This document shows, one piece after another, positions 9,363-18,541 of a stretch of DNA of 64,000 bases (position 1 is its first letter; every line of letters begins with the position of its first letter). The notes beneath the pieces are model-generated. The model did no database searches. It saw only the letters and a program-made list of their open reading frames with translations, and was not told the DNA's origin. Made by a program: the position numbers and the translations under genes. Location: NCBI RefSeq assembly GCF_900109455.1, contig NZ_FOAG01000014.1, positions 17,540-81,539 on the forward strand. The letters run 5' to 3'. This DNA comes from Roseovarius azorensis (GTDB taxonomy: Bacteria; Pseudomonadota; Alphaproteobacteria; Rhodobacterales; Rhodobacteraceae).

Positions 9363-9809
9363 TTAGCTACCGTCCGGATCCACGTAGACGCCCTGCGCCT
9401 TGAGCGCGTCCACCACTTCCTTGGGCATGTAGGTCTCGTCATGCTTGGCGAGAATCTCGGTGGCGACAAAGACCCCGTCGCGATAGCTGCCAGTGCCGAC
9501 CATGCCCTGATTTTCCTCGAAAAGATCTGGCAGCACCCCACGATAGGTCACCGACACCACCGCACCGCCATCGGTGACGTTGAAACGGATCACTTCGCCC
9601 TCGCCACGTTTCAGGCTGCCTTCCTCGACCAGGCCGCCGATGCGGAATACCTCCGTCGGACTGGGCGGTTCTGCCAGCACCTGCGAGGGGGAACGGAAAA
9701 AATTGATCCCGTCGCGCATGCCATAGCCAATCAGCGCCGTCGCCAGCACCAGCGCCACGGCGGCGATGCCGATCACCTGCACCCGGCGCTTTTTCTTGAG
9801 CGATTTCAT
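9363..9809 (-). CDS. ccmE: Cytochrome c maturation haem chaperone CcmE
   Basis: A 148-residue periplasmic haem chaperone with one N-terminal membrane anchor (VIGIAAVALVLATALIGYGM) and an OB-fold domain. The haem-attachment site is LAKHDETYMPKEV near the C-terminus, with the histidine that binds haem covalently and the nearby conserved tyrosine. The length and the MKSLKKKRR start are normal for the family. It lies 15 bp downstream of argC, so it is probably read from the same transcript, and the endolysin gene follows. Confidence 0.97.
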   Translation of the reverse strand: MKSLKKKRRVQVIGIAAVALVLATALIGYGMRDGINFFRSPSQVLAEPPSPTEVFRIGGLVEEGSLKRGEGEVIRFNVTDGGAVVSVTYRGVLPDLFEENQGMVGTGSYRDGVFVATEILAKHDETYMPKEVVDALKAQGVYVDPDGS

Positions 9810-9824
9810 CGGCCTTACCCTCTG

Positions 9825-10853
9825 CTACGGAAAGACCGGGGCCAGCAAGAGCCCCTCTGTCTCGGGCAGAGATAACATCAGATTGGCGTTTTGCAACGCC
9901 TGCCCGCTGCTACCTTTTGTCAGGTTGTCGAGCGCGCCTATAACGATCGTGCGCCCTGCTCGCCGGTCGGCGACCACCCCGATATGACAGAAATTGCTGC
10001 CCCGGACGTGGCGCGTGCTCGGGGTTTCGCCCATCGGCAGCACCACGACAAAGGGTTCGTCCGCATAGGCCGCGCTCAGCGTATCATACACCGCCCGCGC
10101 GTCACCGCGCACATAGCCGGTGGCGAGAATGCCGCGATTGGCGGGCACCAGGTGCGGGGTAAACTGTATCTCGACGGGCCGACCGGCGACCGCCGAAAGC
10201 TCCTGATCGAACTCGCCAAGGTGCCGGTGTGTGCCACCCACCGAATAGGCGTGATAGCCCTCGCTCAACTCCGCGTGCAGAAGATTCTCCTTGAGGCTGC
10301 GGCCTGCGCCCGACACGCCGCATTTGAGATCAAGAACGATCTCGTCGGGATCAATCGCCCCTGCGGCGATCAGCGGGCGCAGCATGTAAAGCCCCGTAGC
10401 GGAATTGCAGCCGGTCCCCGCCACCAGCCGGGCCGAGATGATCTCCTCGCGGTAAAACTCGGTCAGGCCATAGACCGCCTCTTTCTGCAATTCGGATGCG
10501 GCATGCACATTGCCGTACCATTTCTGATAGGCCGCCGGATCACGCAACCGGAAATCGGCCGAAAGGTCCACGATGCGCAGATCGCGTGGCAGGGCCTTGA
10601 TGACCTCCTGGCTTGTCTTGTGCGGCAGGGCGCAGAAGCACAGGTCGATATCGGCAAAGTTGATCTCTTCGATCGTCACGAGATCGGGCAGCGCCAGATA
10701 ACGCAGATGCGGGAAAACCTGTCCCATGCTCTGCCCCGCCTTGGAATTCGCGGCCAGGGCGGCGATTTCCATCGCAGGATGGGTGGCGATGAGGCGGACG
10801 AGTTCGGCCCCCGTATAGCCGGATGCACCGAGAATGGCCACTTTATGGGTCAT
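9825..10853 (-). CDS. argC: N-acetyl-gamma-glutamyl-phosphate reductase
   Basis: Third step of arginine biosynthesis: NADPH-dependent reduction of N-acetylglutamyl phosphate to the semialdehyde. The 342-residue product has an N-terminal Rossmann motif ([15 protein letters not shown]), the active-site cysteine in [13 protein letters not shown] (about residue 150) and a dimerisation domain with [14 protein letters not shown]. This is the longer, type 1 ArgC. The start at 10853 has GAGGTCAAG upstream; the in-frame leader back to 10910 is not conserved. Association of argC with ccmE looks like simple operon sharing and not a functional link. Confidence 0.96.
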   Translation of the reverse strand: MTHKVAILGASGYTGAELVRLIATHPAMEIAALAANSKAGQSMGQVFPHLRYLALPDLVTIEEINFADIDLCFCALPHKTSQEVIKALPRDLRIVDLSADFRLRDPAAYQKWYGNVHAASELQKEAVYGLTEFYREEIISARLVAGTGCNSATGLYMLRPLIAAGAIDPDEIVLDLKCGVSGAGRSLKENLLHAELSEGYHAYSVGGTHRHLGEFDQELSAVAGRPVEIQFTPHLVPANRGILATGYVRGDARAVYDTLSAAYADEPFVVVLPMGETPSTRHVRGSNFCHIGVVADRRAGRTIVIGALDNLTKGSSGQALQNANLMLSLPETEGLLLAPVFP

Positions 10854-10929
10854 CTTGACCTCGCTTTCAGATTTTGAATCAGGGTTCAGATAGATGCGCA
10901 GGGGGCGCAATTCAGCCGGGTGCCACCGG

Positions 10930-11742
10930 TCAGGCGGCGTCGAACGTGATCTGTCGTCGCAGGAACTGCGTCGCGCGCGACGATACCCGCTTGGCGTCGC
11001 CAGTGGTCAGGAACATTGCCTGCTCGCCCGGACCGCGCATGCCGGGATGCCGCTCAAGATAATCGGCGAGGCTCTCGGCCACCAAGTTGGCCTGACTGTA
11101 GACCGCCACCTCCGGTCCGAGTGCGTCCTGAAATACCTCCTGCACCAACGGATAATGCGTACAGCCCAGCACGGCAGCCTCGGGGTGTGGCATCTTGCGC
11201 TTGAGCGCATCCACATGCGACCGAACCAGCGCCTCGGCCAGAATCATGTCACCCTCTTCGATGGCATCCACCACCCCGCCACAGGCCTGCGCCTCGACAT
11301 CCACGCCTATGGCGCGAAAGGCCAGTTCCCGCTGAAACGCGCGGCTCGCCACCGTGGCGGGCGTGGCGAAAAGCGCCACGTTCTTGACCGCCACCTCGCG
11401 GGGCGGGGAATTGTCGCCCCATTGCCGCTCTGTCAGGGCCTCGATCAGCGGTACGAATACCCCCAGCACGCGCTTGCCTGGCGGCACCCAGGATTCCTGC
11501 ATCCGCCGGAGGGCTGCGGCAGAGGCGGTATTGCAGGCCAGCACCACCAGATCACAACCCGCCGAAAACAGCCGGTCCACCGATGTCGTGGTCAGTTCGT
11601 AAATATCGTCGGCATCCCGCACGCCATAGGGCGCATGTGCATTGTCACCCAGATAGACGAACGGAACATCCGGCAGGCGCTTGCTCACCGCATTCCAAAC
11701 CGTCAGGCCGCCCAGCCCGCTGTCGAAAATCCCTACCGCCAT
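10930..11742 (-). CDS. murI: Glutamate racemase
   Basis: Makes D-glutamate for peptidoglycan, cofactor-independently, using two cysteines. The 270-residue product begins with [15 protein letters not shown], carries the first catalytic cysteine in [12 protein letters not shown] (about residue 70) and the second in [12 protein letters not shown] (about residue 180). Length and order are typical. It is 18 bp behind the acyltransferase gene and 76 bp before argC, all leftward. Confidence 0.96.
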   Translation of the reverse strand: MAVGIFDSGLGGLTVWNAVSKRLPDVPFVYLGDNAHAPYGVRDADDIYELTTTSVDRLFSAGCDLVVLACNTASAAALRRMQESWVPPGKRVLGVFVPLIEALTERQWGDNSPPREVAVKNVALFATPATVASRAFQRELAFRAIGVDVEAQACGGVVDAIEEGDMILAEALVRSHVDALKRKMPHPEAAVLGCTHYPLVQEVFQDALGPEVAVYSQANLVAESLADYLERHPGMRGPGEQAMFLTTGDAKRVSSRATQFLRRQITFDAA

Positions 11743-11760
11743 GTCCCGCGTCCGGAGTTG

Positions 11761-12624
11761 TTATTCGAACTCGAACCCGATTTCAGAGGCGATGACCGGG
11801 CTCGGCGACAATTCATAGGTCTTTGTGCGCAGGAATGCCATGAGAGATTTCGTATCGCCCGCATATTGCGAGAGCGTGCTGCGTGGGATCGGATCGCCCA
11901 CGACGACGCGCACGGGTGTATCCACCCGCTTGCGGAATTCCTTGATCAGCAGGCCCATGCGCAGGGTGTAATGCAGATGGCTCGCCAGCTGGAAAAGACG
12001 GCTCGTATGCCCGTCGAAGTAGACTGGTACAACAACGGCGTCGGATTTCGCGATCATCTTGGCGGTGAACCCGCGCCAACCCGGATCCATCGGCCGTGAG
12101 AACGGCCTGGCCGAGGTGCTGACCGTGCCGCCCGGAAATATGCCGATGGCGCCCCCCTGCCCCAGATAATCCAGCGCAGTCCTGCGCGTGGCGAGGTTTA
12201 GCGCCACGGCCTCCTTGCTGCCGTCAAAACTGATCGGCAGGATGATCCTTTGCAGATCCTCGGCCTTGCGAAATACCTGATGCGCCAGAATCCGGAAATC
12301 GCCGCGTGTCCGGCTGAGAATGTGCCCCATCATCAGACCGTCGAGAATGCCGTAAGGATGGTTCGCAATCAGAATCAGCGGCCCTGTGCGCGGAACATTG
12401 TCCAGACTACCGCCGACCACATCGAGGGTGAGCCCATACCGCTCGACCATCACCTGCCAGAAATCGCGCCCCATGGCCACATCACGCTCATATCCCGCGG
12501 CGCGCTTGATCAGGGCGATACGTCCGGTCAGGTTCTCCATCGTGCGGATCATCGCCCGCCCGCCCCTGCTCTGGGCGGAATAGGCGTAAGAGATGTCACG
12601 GGCGATATGGCTGTCCGGGCGCAT
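11761..12624 (-). CDS. Lysophospholipid acyltransferase family protein
   Basis: A 287-residue PlsC-like acyltransferase. The acceptor/catalytic block is ILIANHPYGILDGLMMG (about residue 83), a form with five residues between histidine and aspartate as found in the hemolysin/ornithine-lipid branch instead of the canonical HX4D of PlsC. A second block, GAIGIFPGGTVSTSARPFSRPMDPGWRGF, holds the phosphate/glycerol-binding motif. Likely substrates are lysophospholipids or lyso-ornithine lipid at the inner membrane, but no partner gene such as olsB is adjacent. I chose the ATG at 12624 because AAGGA lies six bases before it; an ATG at 12630 is also possible. Confidence 0.82.
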   Translation of the reverse strand: MRPDSHIARDISYAYSAQSRGGRAMIRTMENLTGRIALIKRAAGYERDVAMGRDFWQVMVERYGLTLDVVGGSLDNVPRTGPLILIANHPYGILDGLMMGHILSRTRGDFRILAHQVFRKAEDLQRIILPISFDGSKEAVALNLATRRTALDYLGQGGAIGIFPGGTVSTSARPFSRPMDPGWRGFTAKMIAKSDAVVVPVYFDGHTSRLFQLASHLHYTLRMGLLIKEFRKRVDTPVRVVVGDPIPRSTLSQYAGDTKSLMAFLRTKTYELSPSPVIASEIGFEFE

Positions 12625-12702
12625 CGGCATTCCTTGGCTGAGTCGCGTTCTGCTAGGATAATGCGACCCATGTGACCAGATCACGTGACGCTTTTGTGAC
12701 AG

Positions 12703-15700
12703 CTATTCCGCCGCCTGCGCCATTCCCGTGCCACCCGAGCGGATCATCGCCAGCAACTCCTCCCGCCGCTTCGCGGCCTTGGCTTCGTTGGTGGACTTGA
12801 CTGGTCCGAAACCACGGATATCAAGCGGCAGTTCGGCCAGCGCTATCACCGCATCGCGGGTGGCATCCGTCAGTTTCGGCAGCACCTCGGCCATATCCGC
12901 CTCATATTGCCGGATCAGCGCCCGCTCCATCCTGCGCTCGGCGCTGTAGCCAAAGGGGTCAAGCGGCGTGCCGCGCAGCACCTTCAGCCGCGCCAGAATC
13001 CTGAAGGCGCGCAGGATGCCGGGGCCAAACTCGCGCTTTTTCGGTCGCCCGTCACTGCCGGTTTTCGACAGGATCGGCGGGGCGAGGTGGAACTTCATCC
13101 GAAAATCGCCACCAAACTCGGCGCGCGCCTTTTCCGCCGTCTCCAGATGCAACCGTGCCACCTCGTATTCGTCCTTGTAGGACAAGAGCTTATGATAGCC
13201 CTTTGCCACCGCCTCCCTGACCCGTTCGTCGGCGATCCCGTCCAGCATCCGGTTGTAACGCTTCACCAGCCCCGCGCCCTGATAGGCACGCAGGTGATCG
13301 GCACGATAGGCAATCCTTTCGGCCAGGGTCCGAGGTTTCCCGACCACTTTGGGCGTGAGCAGCCGTTCCACCTCTTCGGGATAAAGCGCAGCCCATCTGC
13401 CAATCTCGAAGGCGCGCAGATTGGCCTCGACCGCCGCACCGTTCAGCCGGATCGCCTCGGCGATCGCGTCATGGCTCAGCGGTATCAGTCCGCGCTGCCA
13501 GGCAGCGCCGAAAATCATCATGTTGGAATAGATCGAATCGCCCATTGCTATCCTGGCCAGTTCAGACGCATCAAACATCTGCACCGCATCACGCAGACGC
13601 GCCTCCAGCGACAGCCGCAGCCGGTCGGTGGGCAATCTGAACTCGGGCTTCCGGGTGAAATCGCCGGTGATGATCTCGTGGCTGTTGACCACCGCCCCGG
13701 TACGGCCCTGACGGGTGAGACCAAGCGTCTTGGCCCCGGCGCTCACCACCAGATCGCCACCGATCAGCGCATCGCATTCGCCGGTCGCCACACGGATCGC
13801 GCTGATATCGCCGGGTCTTTCCGCCAGACGACAATGGATATGCACCGCGCCACCCTTCTGCGCAAGCCCCGCCATCTCCATCATGCCGGCACCCTTGCCG
13901 TCGAGCTGCGCGGCCTGCGCCAGAACCGCGCCGATGGTGACGACGCCAGTGCCGCCAACCCCGGTGATCACCACATTATAGGTGCCATCAATCTTCGGCA
14001 ATTCGGGTTGGGCCATCTCGGGCAAGGTCAGATCGGCGGTGCTGTCCTTGCGGATCTTCGCACCCTCAAGTGTCACGAACGAAGGGCAGAACCCCTTGAG
14101 ACAAGAGAAATCCTTGTTGCAGCTTGACTGATCAATCGCCCGCTTGCGGCCCAGTTCCGTCTCGACCGGCACGATCGAGACGCAATTCGATTGCACCCCG
14201 CAATCGCCACAGCCCTCGCAGACATCCGTATTGATGAACACCCGCCGGTCGGGATCGGGGAACTTTCCCCGCTTGCGGCGGCGACGCTTTTCTGCCGCGC
14301 AGGTCTGAATATAAAGAATAACACTGACGCCCGCGATCTTCGAGAGCCGCTCCTGCACCGCCATGAGGTCTGATCGTTCTTTGAATTCAACCCCTTGCGG
14401 GAATGATTTGAAGTTCACATCTTCCTTTTCATCATAAACGACCGCAAGATGTTTTACCCCCATCGCCTGTAATTCGGCGGCGATGCGCGGCGCATCGAGC
14501 CCGCCTTCGTTGGCTTGCCCGCCGGTCATCGCCACGGCATCGTTGTAGAGGATCTTGTAGGTGATCGTCGTGCCAGCGGCCAGGGCCGCGCGGATCGCTT
14601 GCACGCCGGAATGGTTGTAGGTGCCGTCGCCGAGGTTCTGGAACACATGTTTGCGCGTGGAAAACGGTGCCTCACCGATCCAGTTCGCACCCTCACCGCC
14701 CATATGAGTGAACCCAACCGTCTCGCGGTCCATCCACTGCACCATGTAGTGACAGCCGATCCCGGCATAGGCACGAGCGCCCTCGGGCAGACGGGTCGAG
14801 GTGTTATGCGGGCAGCCCGAACAGAAATAAGGCAGTCGCGTCGCAATCTCCTCGGCATTGTCGCCCGCCCGCGCCTCATTGAGCGCCGCCAGCCCCGCCT
14901 TGATCCGGTCGGTGCCGCGGCCCTCCTCGATCAGGATGCCGCCCAGCTTTTCCGCGATCCATATGGGATCGAGCGCACCGCGCGTCGGGAACAACTCGTC
15001 CCGGTGCATGCCGCCCGCGCCGCCCTTGTACCAGCCATAGACACGCCGTCCGCGCCGGTCGTCGAAAATCGCCTCCTTGATCTGCACCTCGATCAGCTTG
15101 CGCTTTTCCTCGACCACGACAATCAGATCCAGCCCCTCGGCCCAGTCGTGAAACCCTTTCATGTCCAGCGGAAAGGTCTGACCAACCTTGTAGGTGGTGA
15201 TGCCAAGCCGCTCCGACTCAGCGGCGTCGATCCCCAACAGGTCCAGCGCATGCACCAGATCGAGCCAGTTCTTGCCCGCAGCCACAAACCCGATTCTGGC
15301 CCCCGGTTTGCCCCAGACGCGCCGGTCCATGCGGTTTGCATGGCTGAACGCCTCTGCCGCGAACCGCTTGAAATCGATCATCCGCGCCTCTTGCGCGTGC
15401 GGCGTGTCAATCAGCCGGATATTCAGCCCGCCCTCGGGCATCGGGAAATCGGGCGTGATCAGCCTCATACGGTCCGGTCGCCCGTCGACCACCGCCGTCG
15501 CCTCGACCGTGTCCTTCATGGTCTTGAGCCCCACCCAGAGACCTGAAAAGCGGCTCAGCGCATAACCGTAGATGCCGTAATCCAGAATTTCCTGCACGCC
15601 CGCCGGGCTGACCACGGGCATATAGGCATCTACCAGTGCCCACTCGCTCTGATGCAACACGGTCGAGGATTCGCCGGTGTGGTCATCCCCCATGGCCATC

Positions 15701-16122
15701 AGCACACCGCCATGTTGCGAGGTGCCCGCCATATTGGCGTGCCGCATCACATCACCCGAGCGGTCCACTCCCGGACCCTTGCCATACCACAGACCAAAGA
15801 CGCCGTCATAGCGCCCCTCGCCGCGCAGTTCCGCCTGCTGACTGCCCCAGAGCGCGGTCGCGGCCAGATCCTCGTTCAACCCCTCCTCGAAACGCACATT
15901 GGATGCGGTCAGGATTTTCTCGGCCCTGCGCATCTGTATGTCCACCGCGCCCAAGGGCGAGCCACGATAGCCCGTCACATACCCGGCGGTGTTCAGCCCC
16001 GCGACCCGGTCGCGCGCGGCCTGCATCAGCATCAAGCGCACCAAAGCCTGCGTTCCGTTCAAGAGAACCGGAGATTTTTCCAGGTCGAAACGATCGTTCA
16101 GCGATACCTTCTGCGTGGTCAT
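12703..16122 (-). CDS. Indolepyruvate ferredoxin oxidoreductase, fused single-chain type
   Basis: A 1139-residue enzyme that oxidatively decarboxylates aryl- or branched-chain 2-oxo acids to acyl-CoA with ferredoxin as acceptor, in aromatic or branched amino acid breakdown. Domains in order: pyruvate-ferredoxin-type N-terminal domain (VTGYRGSPLGAVDI; MAMGDDHTGESST), a central thiamine-diphosphate domain (FCSGCPHNTSTRLPEGA; NLGDGTYNHSG), an iron-sulfur segment (CEGCGDCGVQSNC plus further cysteines), the gamma domain (ITGVGGTGVVTIGAVLAQA) and a DUF6537-like C-terminus (KKREFGPGILRAFRIL). It fuses the alpha, beta and gamma subunits that are separate in archaea. The start at 16122 has GGGAGGCAGGAC upstream. 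Divergent from lysR. Confidence 0.93.
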   Translation of the reverse strand: MTTQKVSLNDRFDLEKSPVLLNGTQALVRLMLMQAARDRVAGLNTAGYVTGYRGSPLGAVDIQMRRAEKILTASNVRFEEGLNEDLAATALWGSQQAELRGEGRYDGVFGLWYGKGPGVDRSGDVMRHANMAGTSQHGGVLMAMGDDHTGESSTVLHQSEWALVDAYMPVVSPAGVQEILDYGIYGYALSRFSGLWVGLKTMKDTVEATAVVDGRPDRMRLITPDFPMPEGGLNIRLIDTPHAQEARMIDFKRFAAEAFSHANRMDRRVWGKPGARIGFVAAGKNWLDLVHALDLLGIDAAESERLGITTYKVGQTFPLDMKGFHDWAEGLDLIVVVEEKRKLIEVQIKEAIFDDRRGRRVYGWYKGGAGGMHRDELFPTRGALDPIWIAEKLGGILIEEGRGTDRIKAGLAALNEARAGDNAEEIATRLPYFCSGCPHNTSTRLPEGARAYAGIGCHYMVQWMDRETVGFTHMGGEGANWIGEAPFSTRKHVFQNLGDGTYNHSGVQAIRAALAAGTTITYKILYNDAVAMTGGQANEGGLDAPRIAAELQAMGVKHLAVVYDEKEDVNFKSFPQGVEFKERSDLMAVQERLSKIAGVSVILYIQTCAAEKRRRRKRGKFPDPDRRVFINTDVCEGCGDCGVQSNCVSIVPVETELGRKRAIDQSSCNKDFSCLKGFCPSFVTLEGAKIRKDSTADLTLPEMAQPELPKIDGTYNVVITGVGGTGVVTIGAVLAQAAQLDGKGAGMMEMAGLAQKGGAVHIHCRLAERPGDISAIRVATGECDALIGGDLVVSAGAKTLGLTRQGRTGAVVNSHEIITGDFTRKPEFRLPTDRLRLSLEARLRDAVQMFDASELARIAMGDSIYSNMMIFGAAWQRGLIPLSHDAIAEAIRLNGAAVEANLRAFEIGRWAALYPEEVERLLTPKVVGKPRTLAERIAYRADHLRAYQGAGLVKRYNRMLDGIADERVREAVAKGYHKLLSYKDEYEVARLHLETAEKARAEFGGDFRMKFHLAPPILSKTGSDGRPKKREFGPGILRAFRILARLKVLRGTPLDPFGYSAERRMERALIRQYEADMAEVLPKLTDATRDAVIALAELPLDIRGFGPVKSTNEAKAAKRREELLAMIRSGGTGMAQAAE

Positions 16123-16169
16123 GTCCTGCCTCCCTTGTCTGAGGGCCATGCCTCAATATAGGGCAATAT

Positions 16170-16190
16170 TAGGTCATAATTAATGACCTA
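16170..16190. promoter_or_regulatory. Inverted repeat operator candidate between the ferredoxin oxidoreductase gene and lysR
   Basis: TAGGTCAT, five spacer bases, then ATGACCTA form a perfect 8-bp inverted repeat (16170-16177 and 16183-16190). It lies 48 bp upstream of the oxidoreductase start and 101 bp upstream of lysR, in the only space between two divergent genes. The size and dyad symmetry fit a dimeric LysR-type or similar regulator site. Confidence 0.55.
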
Positions 16191-16290
16191 CCAAGCAGAA
16201 TTTCGTGAGAATCCTGATCGTTTGCTATGGCCGGAGAGGGATTATCTGCTATTGCGTTTCAGATGTTCATTTCCTCAGAAAGTTAGCGTT

Positions 16291-17196
16291 ATGGATTGGG
16301 ACAAGCTCAGAATCTTTCATGCCGTGGCCGATGCGGGCAGCCTCACCCATGCCGGGGATCAGCTGCATTTGTCGCAATCCGCCGTCAGTCGTCAGATTCG
16401 CGCGCTTGAGGAATCGCTTAACGCGACGCTGTTTCACCGCCATGCGCGCGGGCTGATTCTCACGGAACAGGGAGAACTTCTGTTCGACGCCACTCGCGCC
16501 ATGCTCAAACGGCTCGAAACCGCCACCGCCCGCATCCGCGACAGCGAAGAAGAGGTGTTCGGCGAATTGCGCGTGACCACAACAACTGGCTTTGGCACTC
16601 TTTGGCTCGCACCGCGTCTGCCCAAACTTTACGAAAAATACCCTGACCTCAAGATCGACCTGATGCTCGAGGAACGCGTGCTTGATCTGCCCATGCGCGA
16701 GGCCGATGTCGCCATCCGTATGAAAGAGCCAAGCCAGGCCGATCTTATCCGCAAACGCCTGATGAGCGTGCATATGTGCCTGTGCGCCACAAAAAGTTAT
16801 ATTGAAAAGCACGGCGCGCCTGAAACGCCCGAGGATTTGCAGTATCATCGCCTGATCTGTCAGAATCCCCGCTCTGCACAGGTGGGCGCAGCCGCGACGT
16901 TGGTCAGTGAACTGATGACCAATGACATTCAATCCCTGCTGACCGTCAACAACTATTTCGGCGTTCTGCAAGGCGTGCTTCAGGATCTCGGGATCGGCGT
17001 TCTACCGGATTACGTGATCCGCGATGTGCCGCAGCTGATACGCGTTCTGCCCGAAGTGCAATCGGTCGAGGTGCCCGTGTTCCTCGCCTATCCCGAGGAA
17101 TTGCGCCACTCCAAGCGGATCGCCGCCTTTCGTGATTTCATTCAGGACGAGATCTCATCCTACCGCAAAACGATGAAGGAACAGGCGCTTGGCTGA
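16291..17196 (+). CDS. LysR family transcriptional regulator
   Basis: A 301-residue regulator with an N-terminal winged helix-turn-helix (LRIFHAVADAGSLTHAGDQLHLSQSAVSRQIRALEE, residues 5-40) and a periplasmic-binding-like effector domain from about residue 90 (GELRVTTTTGFGTLWLAPRLPKL; EADVAIRMKEPSQADL). The ATG at 16291 begins the conserved MDWDKLRIF; the in-frame extension upstream to 16183 would run through the promoter and the inverted repeat. LysR genes commonly control the divergent neighbour, here the indolepyruvate ferredoxin oxidoreductase, but the effector cannot be read from the sequence. Confidence 0.93.
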   Translation: MDWDKLRIFHAVADAGSLTHAGDQLHLSQSAVSRQIRALEESLNATLFHRHARGLILTEQGELLFDATRAMLKRLETATARIRDSEEEVFGELRVTTTTGFGTLWLAPRLPKLYEKYPDLKIDLMLEERVLDLPMREADVAIRMKEPSQADLIRKRLMSVHMCLCATKSYIEKHGAPETPEDLQYHRLICQNPRSAQVGAAATLVSELMTNDIQSLLTVNNYFGVLQGVLQDLGIGVLPDYVIRDVPQLIRVLPEVQSVEVPVFLAYPEELRHSKRIAAFRDFIQDEISSYRKTMKEQALG

Positions 17197-17275
17197 CCTT
17201 TTCAGCGCGCGCCGCGTGAGATATGCGCCAGTCGCATAGCGGCCATGCTGCACCTGCGGCATTATTTCCCTTGAT

Positions 17276-17385
17276 CGGACAGGGACGCACCCTTAATTGC
17301 CGGTTGTGACGGTGATAGCCGCAAGGCGGTCACTATCATACCTCCCTGTTGGACTATGGCCGAGCTTAGTGCTCGGCCTTTTTTT
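17276..17385 (+). ncRNA. Candidate small RNA ending in a strong intrinsic terminator
   Basis: About 110 bases with three helices: an outer pairing ACAGGGA (17279-17285) with TCCCTGT (17343-17349), an inner hairpin GTGAC/GTCAC (17306-17310 with 17329-17333), and the terminator hairpin 17358-17378 with seven T residues. A CATTAT sequence around 17260 could be a -10 element. The unpaired or breathing ACCTCCCTG segment is complementary to a Shine-Dalgarno sequence, as in alphaproteobacterial trans-acting small RNAs. Alternatively it is only the 3' region of lysR mRNA, whose stop is 80 bases upstream. Family assignment (for example suhB/MmgR-like) is a guess. Confidence 0.5.
17358..17385 (+). terminator. 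Rho-independent terminator
   Basis: GGCCGAGC (17358-17365), a five-base loop, GCTCGGCC (17371-17378), then seven T residues. This is the cleanest intrinsic terminator in the window. It ends either lysR or an independent small RNA and lies 28 bp before the end of the converging M24 gene. Confidence 0.9.
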
Positions 17386-17413
17386 CGCGCTGCCCGGATT
17401 TTATGCAGATCTG

Positions 17414-18541
17414 TCAGATCACGGGCAGGTCCGGACCGGCAAACCGCGACAGTCGCTGCGGCGCGCCTTGCGTGATCACGATATTCTCTTCATGCACCAT
17501 GATCCGCCCTGGCACGGTCTCCACCCCTGGCTCCAACGTGATGACCATACCGGGGGTCAGCACGGTATGGTCCTTCGCCGTCAGCGACAACCCCTCGGTC
17601 AGTTGCATGCCCAGCCCGTGCCCCAATCGCCCCGCGCCCGCCCCGCCACCGGTGATTGCGGCCATCGCCTGCCAGACATCGCTGGCCCGCACCCCGGCGC
17701 GCGCCGCGGCCTCGCCCGCCAGTGTTGCCTCGATCAGGCGGGCATGTGCGGCCCTTGCCCGCCCATGTGCCGCACCAATCGCGAAATTCCGGTTGTAATC
17801 GCAGAAATACCCGTCTTGGACCGCGCCCGTGTCCAGCATCAGCACATCGCCCCACGCCAGCGGCACGTCAGAGGCGGGCGAGATCACATCGGCATAGCCC
17901 TCCGGCCCCGCACCGCCCGCCAGATAGGGGACCCAGTCCGCCCCCTCCTCGAGCAATAGCCGCTGGAAATCGCGAAATACCCGGCTGAGCGCCACGCCCG
18001 GCGCCGCAATCTCGGCCACCCGGTCGAACGCGCGTCCCGCGATCCCGCAGACATGCGCGATCCTGACGATCTCGGCCTGCGATTTCACCGCGCGCAACCC
18101 CGCCACAATCCCCGCATCGCCGCACCATTCCAGATCGCTCGCACGCTTCAGCCGCTCGAAATCCGCCAACGGCATGCGCAGATGGCTCTCCGGCCCCGAG
18201 GGTACTCCCACGGGTCCGCCCACCTCACGCAGAGCCTCACACAGCAGCGATACCCCATCGTCATCCGGGTCGGGTGCGGCCCATGTGCGGATATCACGCA
18301 GCCATGTCCACTCCATCAGCGTCGCCCCGATCGAGGGAATGACCGCCACCGGATCGCGCGCCGCGGGCAGGATCAGGAACCACGGGCGGCTGGGGCTTTC
18401 CCAGAACCTCGTCAGAAATCCGGTGAAATAGCGCAGTTCCGGTTCGGTCGTCAGCAAGAGCGCCCCCAGTCCCTCGCGTGCCATCATCGACTGCGCGCGC
18501 GCCACTCGCGCACGATACTCCGCCACATCGAATCCGCGCAT
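17414..18541 (-). CDS. M24 family metallopeptidase (Xaa-Pro aminopeptidase-like)
   Basis: A 375-residue protein with an N-terminal creatinase-like domain ([36 protein letters not shown]) and a C-terminal pita-bread metallohydrolase domain. All five expected metal ligands can be located: the aspartates in LMLDTGAVQDGYFCDYNRNF, the histidine in GRLGHGLGMQLTEG, and glutamates in ITLEPGVET and MVHEENIVI. Substrate may be a proline dipeptide, but this family also includes creatinase and ectoine hydrolase, so it need not be a peptidase. The start overlaps the stop of the upstream PLP-lyase gene (TGATG), implying a joint pathway. Confidence 0.88.
   Translation of the reverse strand: MRGFDVAEYRARVARAQSMMAREGLGALLLTTEPELRYFTGFLTRFWESPSRPWFLILPAARDPVAVIPSIGATLMEWTWLRDIRTWAAPDPDDDGVSLLCEALREVGGPVGVPSGPESHLRMPLADFERLKRASDLEWCGDAGIVAGLRAVKSQAEIVRIAHVCGIAGRAFDRVAEIAAPGVALSRVFRDFQRLLLEEGADWVPYLAGGAGPEGYADVISPASDVPLAWGDVLMLDTGAVQDGYFCDYNRNFAIGAAHGRARAAHARLIEATLAGEAAARAGVRASDVWQAMAAITGGGAGAGRLGHGLGMQLTEGLSLTAKDHTVLTPGMVITLEPGVETVPGRIMVHEENIVITQGAPQRLSRFAGPDLPVI

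Noticed and set aside
12907..14127. A 406-codon plus frame opposite the indolepyruvate oxidoreductase
   Set aside because: No motifs; the opposite frame carries the cluster cysteines and gamma domain.
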